The notes under the pieces: generated by a model
The model's database searches: none
Seen by the model: the letters and a program-made list of their open reading frames with translations, nothing else
What the model was told of the DNA's origin: nothing
Origin: JBBSHJ01 sp038253135
GTDB taxonomy: Bacteria > Actinomycetota > Actinomycetes > Mycobacteriales > QHCD01
Assembly (NCBI GenBank): GCA_038253135.1
Contig: JBBSHJ010000027.1
Location: forward strand, 1-35,838
Reading direction: 5' to 3'
DNA length: 35,838 nucleotides
Translations under genes and position numbers: made by a program
In this document: positions 32,095 through 35,838 of the stretch, piece by piece
Numbering within the stretch: the stretch's first letter is position 1
How the letters are laid out: every line of letters starts with the position of its first letter

Positions 32095-32286
32095 GTTCGG
32101 CCGGCGCCGTTGCCGATGCTGCAGCGCACCGAAGTCCAGGCGGCCATCGACCCAGCAGACCACCTCACCGTCGACGACGCTGTCCGCCGCCTGCCACCGG
32201 TGCACCGCCGCCACCACCTCGGGAAACCTCGCGGCCAGCGATTGCCCCGGCGCGGGACCAACGACGCTGTCGTGCCTGTTGCGCAA
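32095..32286 (-). pseudogene. ATP-dependent DNA ligase fragment
   Basis: The minus-strand frame reads GQSLAARFPEVVAAVHRW, then VDGEVVCWVDGRLDFGALQHR, which matches the nucleotidyltransferase domain of LigC/LigD-type ATP-dependent DNA ligases (the LDGEVV motif). The catalytic lysine motif and both ends of the gene are missing. It lies between the IS1634 transposase and an IS1380 fragment, so it was cut up by transposition or later deletion. Confidence 0.65.
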
Positions 32287-32610
32287 GGGGAACGAACGCC
32301 GGCTCGAACACCGCCGTCGATCACATCGCCGTAGTCACGGCGGCGCTGGCGCAGCTACCGGACCATCGCAGCGGAACACGGCCCGGCGCAAGATCCTGAT
32401 CCGTGCCGACGGTGCCGGCGCGACGCACGAGTTCCTGAACTGGCTGGTCTCGCAACGCCTGTCGTACTCGGTCGGGTTCAGCCTGCCCAGACACGTTCGC
32501 CGCGAGCCTGGCGAAGATGCCCAAGCACGGCACGTCACCGGCCTATGACAGCGACGGGCAGGTCCGCGACGGTGCGTGGGTCGCCGATGTCACCGGCCCC
32601 GGAGACGATC
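32282..32610 (+). mobile_element. IS1380-family transposase fragment, frameshifted
   Basis: Three pieces in different frames follow the order of an IS1380 transposase: NAGSNTAVDHIAVVTAALAQ, then RRKILIRADGAGATHEFLNW with LVSQRLSYSVGFSLP, then MPKHGTSPAYDSDGQVRDGA and WVADVTG. Both ends of the gene are lacking, so at least two frameshifts and two truncations are present. Not functional. Confidence 0.72.
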
Positions 32611-32635
32611 AAGCACTGCAGTCAATACCTCCATA

Positions 32636-32980
32636 TCAGCTGGAGTCCCCCGAACTGAAGAACGTGGAGAAGCTGCCCGCGACCGCGGTGACGACGAAGA
32701 TGGCCCACCCCTCCAGCCCGACATCGATGACCTTGCCAACCGGGGTCAACGGGTTCTTGATGTAAGAGGAGACGGTCAGCAGTTGCACGGCAGTGAAGAA
32801 CGCCGCGTCACCGAGTCCGTGGATGTCCCCGCCCGGCTGGCCGCTCTCGAACACCCACACGAGCACCGTCCCGACAACGAAGACCGCAATCGACAGCCCC
32901 AAGGTGATCAGCAGGCGTGCCAGCAGCCGGCGGTGCCGCTCCTCGAACGTGAAGAGCCGAGACCATTCTTCCTGTATCAC
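32636..32980 (-). CDS. Small two-helix membrane protein, ion-channel-like
   Basis: GTG at 32980 is preceded by GGAGGAGAT. The 114-residue protein starts VIQEEWSRLFTFEERHRRLL and has two membrane helices (ITLGLSIAVFVVGTVLVWVF and GWAIFVVTAVAGSFSTFF) around a re-entrant-like stretch AAFFTAVQLLTVSSYIKNPL. The layout resembles two-helix potassium channel subunits, but the filter TVGYG is replaced by TVSSY, so ion selectivity is doubtful. It is intact and flanked by IS remnants. Function not certain. Confidence 0.65.
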   Translation of the reverse strand: MIQEEWSRLFTFEERHRRLLARLLITLGLSIAVFVVGTVLVWVFESGQPGGDIHGLGDAAFFTAVQLLTVSSYIKNPLTPVGKVIDVGLEGWAIFVVTAVAGSFSTFFSSGDSS

Positions 32981-33138
32981 AGCGAGATCTCCTCCCGAGG
33001 TCTGTGCGGACGTGTCTATCCTGCGCCCGCAGGGGCAAGCAACAGTCGCCCAACAGGGCAGTCGTAGGTGATGAAACAATCCTGCGATGCGCGATTTCAC
33101 CGTCAAGCGCTTGGTCCGGGGCGGTCACGTCCGGCGGA

Positions 33139-34529
33139 GTGGTGTTTGAGTCGGCCTCCGGGTGATCTTGGTTGTGGATTTTATGCGGTGATGGCGGGGG
33201 TGGTCACCTCCTGGCTGGGTGTGTCGTCTTCGACGCGGTGAAGTCGTGATTTGGCGAGTACGTCGAGGCCGATGTAGCGGCGCATCTCGGTCCATTCGTC
33301 GTGTTGTTCGGCGAGCACGGCGCCGACCAGGCGCAGGAGTGCTGCTCGGTCGGGGAAGATGCCGACGACGTCGGTGCGGCGGCGGATTTCGCGGTTGAGC
33401 CGTTCTTGTGGGTTGTTGGACCAGATCTGACGCCAGATCTGCTTCGGGAAGGTGGTGCAGGCGAGCAGGTCGGTGCGGGCGGCATCGAGGTGCTCGGCGA
33501 CGGCGGGAAGCTTCTCGCTCAGGGTGTCCAGGACCCGGTCGAACTGGGCCTGCACCGACGCGGCGTCGGGCTGGTCATAGACGCTGTGCAGCAAGGCTTT
33601 CACCCAGCCCCATGCGTTCTTCGGCGTGATCGCCATCAGGTTGACCGGGTAGTGGGTGCGGCATCGCTGCCAGGCCGCGCCGGGTAGGGTGGCGCCGATC
33701 GCCTCGATGAGTCCGCGGTGCGCGTCGGAGGTGATGAGGGCGACGCCGCTCAGGCCGCGGGCGGTCAGGTCTCGGAAGAAGGCGAGCCAGCCGGCGCCGT
33801 CTTCGGCCGAGGTGACTTGCAGGCCCAGGATCTCTCGGTAGCCCTCGGCGTTGACGCCGGTGGCTACCAGCGCGTGCACGTTGACGGTGCGCCCGCCCTC
33901 ACGGACCTTGAGCACCAGCGCGTCGGCGGCCACGAACGCATACGGTCCGGCATCGAGCGGTCGCGTCCGGAACGCCTCGACCTGCGTGTCCAGGTCTTTC
34001 GCCATTTGCGAGACCTGGGACTTGGACAGCCGGTCGATGCCGAGCGTGGCGACCAGCTTCTCCATCCGACGGGTCGACACCCCCAGCAGGTAGCTGGTCG
34101 CCACCACGCTGGTCAGCGCGGCCTCGGCCCGCCGGCGCCGTTCCAACAGCCAATCCGGAAAGTACGAGCCGGTGCGTAGCTTCGGAATTGCCAGCTCGAC
34201 GCTGCCGGCCCGAGTGTCCCACTGCCGGGACCGATAGCCGTTGCGGGTATTGGTCCGCTCGGCGCTGCGCGCCCCGTAGCCAGCCCCGCACACCGCGTCC
34301 GCGTCAGCGCTCATCAACTCCTGCACGAACATCGTCAGCAGCTCCCGGAGCAGATCAGGACTCGCCTGCCCCAACCGTTCGGACAACACAGCAGACAGGT
34401 CGATACTAGGTACAGCGGTCATCGTGTGACTCCTCGTCTCGAGTTCCTTCAGCGGTTCTCGTTGAGGATCACGCGGTGGCCGTCTCAGTTCACGACGCCA
34501 CGCCAATCAGCGATCAGATCGCACACCAC
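33139..34529 (-). mobile_element. IS256-family insertion sequence (approximate ends)
   Basis: The intact transposase gene is flanked by short matching ends: GTGGTGT at 33139 and, inverted, acaccac at 34523-34529, with further weak similarity inward. No target-site duplication could be confirmed by eye, so the ends are approximate. Confidence 0.5.
33181..34422 (-). CDS. IS256-family transposase, intact
   Basis: The 413-residue DDE transposase starts at ATG 34422 (MTAVPSIDLSAVLSERLGQ). Catalytic residues are D167 in AADALVLKV, D233 in LITSDAHRGL and E340 in NNPQERLNREIRRR, all in IS256 context. The N-terminal RNGYRSRQWDTRAGSVELAIPK is the usual DNA-binding part. No frameshift or stop is seen, so this copy may be active, unlike the other IS copies nearby. 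It disrupts the sequence just upstream of the AAC(3)-I-like fragment. Confidence 0.93.
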   Translation of the reverse strand: MTAVPSIDLSAVLSERLGQASPDLLRELLTMFVQELMSADADAVCGAGYGARSAERTNTRNGYRSRQWDTRAGSVELAIPKLRTGSYFPDWLLERRRRAEAALTSVVATSYLLGVSTRRMEKLVATLGIDRLSKSQVSQMAKDLDTQVEAFRTRPLDAGPYAFVAADALVLKVREGGRTVNVHALVATGVNAEGYREILGLQVTSAEDGAGWLAFFRDLTARGLSGVALITSDAHRGLIEAIGATLPGAAWQRCRTHYPVNLMAITPKNAWGWVKALLHSVYDQPDAASVQAQFDRVLDTLSEKLPAVAEHLDAARTDLLACTTFPKQIWRQIWSNNPQERLNREIRRRTDVVGIFPDRAALLRLVGAVLAEQHDEWTEMRRYIGLDVLAKSRLHRVEDDTPSQEVTTPAITA

Positions 34530-34544
34530 ATCTGTGGACGTAAC

Positions 34545-34800
34545 TGTCCGGGGCGACGAGTCAGCAGCGCGGGACACGTTTGCGATGATGGCAGGGGGGT
34601 TCGGCGAAGATGCACAACCGCTCCCCGCCGACTACCTCGACGACCTCGACGACCTTCTTAGTCGAGCCGGTTTCTGGGCCCTCGCCGCCTTCCTTGGTCC
34701 CGAGATCGTCGGTGGTCTCACTGCTCACGCGCTGCCGATGACACGATCCCCGTCCGCGGAGTTGTTCATCTATGACCTCGCCGTCGAACGCAGGAACGAC
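34545..34800 (+). pseudogene. AAC(3)-I-like GNAT acetyltransferase fragment
   Basis: The frame from GTG 34545 reads DTFAMMAGGFGEDAQPLPAD, then AGFWALAAFLGPEIVGGLTA, then SPSAELFIYDLAVERRNDQ, which follows AAC(3)-I acetyltransferases through the first half of the fold. The acetyl-CoA-binding motif (R/Q-x-x-G-x-G/A) should come next but the homology stops at about 34800, where the head-on membrane-protein fragment begins. Without it the product cannot be active. The presence of the family says nothing about resistance here. Confidence 0.65.
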
Positions 34801-34964
34801 CAATCATTGTTGTGCGGGATCCCGAACGCGCCCGTACCAGCACCGATCACCACCGCCGGGGCTATCAGTCCGGCGACGAGCAGCGCACCGGCGCAGGCGA
34901 GCCACCATCGATGACCGGCTTCGTGGCGGATCTCGGCAGCAGAGCACCGGTCTTCCACGGTCAT
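34793..34964 (-). pseudogene. N-terminal fragment of a membrane (glycosyltransferase-like) protein
   Basis: ATG at 34964 has AAGGAGGATG upstream and opens MTVEDRCSAAEIRHEAGHRW, a membrane helix WLACAGALLVAGLIAPAVVI and GAFGIPHNNDWSF. The IPHNNDW motif after the first helix resembles the start of large actinobacterial membrane proteins of the glycosyltransferase type. The homology ends at the head-on joint with the acetyltransferase fragment at about 34793-34800, after which only LRSTARS and a stop follow. Confidence 0.5.
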
Positions 34965-35064
34965 TTCGGCATCCTCCTTGCCCAGATGGAGCGCATCACC
35001 GCAGGTGTCAGTCTTCCAGGGGTAATGACTGCTCAGGGACCCCGAAGGATTAGAGGGGTGACCG

Positions 35065-35181
35065 ATGGGACGATCGGGCGGTGGACGGCTGCTGTGGATC
35101 CCCGCCGCTGGCGTGCTGTTGGTGGGCTGTGGTGGCGTGCAGTGTGACGTCCGGGCGGTGAGCAGGTCCTCGCCGGTGTGA
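35065..35181 (+). CDS. Possible short lipoprotein remnant
   Basis: ATG 35065 opens 38 codons starting MGRSGGRLLWIPAAGVLLVG followed by CGG, a lipobox-like LVGC. A second frame directly downstream (GEQVLAGVTAAREDAGQQDI, then RTERTNRQVVVVAPTEP) may be its shifted continuation. No ribosome-binding site of note (gaggggtgacc). It may be a broken relative of the lipoprotein at 35609. Confidence 0.3.
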   Translation: MGRSGGGRLLWIPAAGVLLVGCGGVQCDVRAVSRSSPV

Positions 35182-35608
35182 CTGCCGCACGTGAGGATGC
35201 CGGCCAACAGGACATCGCGTGCGTCGACGGTGCATCAGACCGGAGGACGGAGCGCACCAATCGGCAAGTCGTCGTCGTCGCGCCCACAGAGCCGGCCAAG
35301 GGATCTGATCACCGCCCCGACGAGCAGCCCAGTAACACCCGCAGCTGACCCGCGCGCCGTGCCAGCTTCAGCCCATCGGCGGTCGGCGGCCAACGTGGGA
35401 GGCGCTGCGGCCGGGAGGCGCGGACCATGCGGCTATTTTGCGACGGCGGCGTCGCGGTGTTTCGATCCCCGAGGCGGCTGCCCGAGCAGTAAACGCTTGG
35501 TCTGCGGCAGTGGGGGGTAGATCACACTTGCCGGGCGCGCGAATGCCGGACCGCTGGTTCACGGTACCGCGGGTTCAGTAGGCGATCCGGGTCGGAGGTG
35601 CCAGAGAT
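35182..35608. other. Stretch without a supported gene
   Basis: Apart from the possible shifted lipoprotein tail up to about 35330 I see no gene, repeat or RNA in it. It probably holds the promoter of the next gene in its last 100 bases. Confidence 0.5.
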
Positions 35609-35838
35609 ATGGTGCGCGGGTCGGCGCGAGCGGGTGCGATTGCCGGCCTGCTGGTGCTCATCGTCTGCGGGGCCGGCTGTACGAGCAGCTCGACGGCACC
35701 GCCCGTGCCATCGCACGCCGGGCCACGTCAGGCGAAGGGTCCGGGGGCAACCGCATCGCCGGGTTCCTCGTCGGCGAGTCACGTCGTATCGCCGCCACAG
35801 CGCCGTTCCCACACATCGGCAGTCACCTGGCCGAGCGC
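35609..35838 (+). CDS. Lipoprotein, N-terminal part (runs off the window)
   Basis: ATG at 35609 has GGAGG 12 bases upstream. The product begins MVRGSARAGAIAGLLVLIV and a lipobox CGAGC, followed by a Ser/Pro/Ala/Gly-rich linker typical of mature actinobacterial lipoproteins. The rest lies beyond the right edge, so the family cannot be named. Confidence 0.6.
   Translation, partial: MVRGSARAGAIAGLLVLIVCGAGCTSSSTAPPVPSHAGPRQAKGPGATASPGSSSASHVVSPPQRRSHTSAVTWPS

Noticed and set aside
33120..34560. Target-site duplication around the IS256 copy
   Set aside because: GTCCGG occurs on both sides but not directly abutting the inverted ends, so it is not convincing.

Overview
The window is high-GC actinobacterial DNA. 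Mycothione reductase implies a mycothiol-producing lineage, and the left edge carries parts of the conserved murI / metallo-hydrolase / rph / rdgB neighbourhood known from mycobacteria and relatives. A soil actinomycete of the Mycobacteriales/Frankiales type is my guess; the sequence does not fix the genus.

Layout. (1) 1-1089: 3' end of murI, an 80-bp tandem duplication that builds a start/stop relay, then an Rv1339-like metallo-beta-lactamase-fold hydrolase. (2) 1124-14497: a 13-kb block lies between that hydrolase and rph, which are adjacent in Mycobacterium. Its rightward six-gene operon encodes a pyruvate-oxidase-like ThDP enzyme, a small membrane protein, a gluconate-2-dehydrogenase subunit-3-like protein, a GMC flavoprotein, a cytochrome b/molybdopterin oxidoreductase fusion and a GH15 glycosidase. 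A leftward operon encodes an SDR, a small membrane protein, an enolase-superfamily enzyme and a DUF3618 protein. A MarR regulator and a SpoIIE-type phosphatase sit at the right end. Both operons start at nearly identical palindromes (TTGTCATnnGACAA core on the plus strand) that overlap a -10-like TAT box, so the block looks like one regulon, plausibly under the MarR protein. (3) 14535-18235: rph-rdgB, a frameshifted ECF sigma gene with its anti-sigma-like partner, and a membrane b-type cytochrome-like protein, a Rieske protein and a 26-residue membrane peptide. (4) 18427-25527: an NgcE-type sugar-binding lipoprotein followed only by a permease stump, then glpK, a DUF2277 protein, mtr, a decayed DUF222/HNH gene and a quinone oxidoreductase. 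(5) 25529-35000: a mosaic of mobile and broken DNA. It holds a tRNA-3'-end-like site, phage-like fragments, a frameshifted secreted protein, a large LuxR-family ATPase regulator, an integrase stump, IS1634 (frameshifted), a DNA-ligase fragment, an IS1380 fragment, a small channel-like membrane protein, an intact IS256 transposase and an AAC(3)-I-like fragment fused head-on to a truncated membrane-protein gene. (6) 35000-35838: mostly non-coding, with the start of a lipoprotein running off the window.

The most interesting unit is the 13-kb redox block. Its genes could couple sugar release (GH15) and sugar or pyruvate oxidation (GMC, ThDP enzyme) to the membrane quinone pool through a cytochrome b whose molybdopterin domain appears, from charge distribution, to face the cytoplasm. 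Substrates are not known from sequence.
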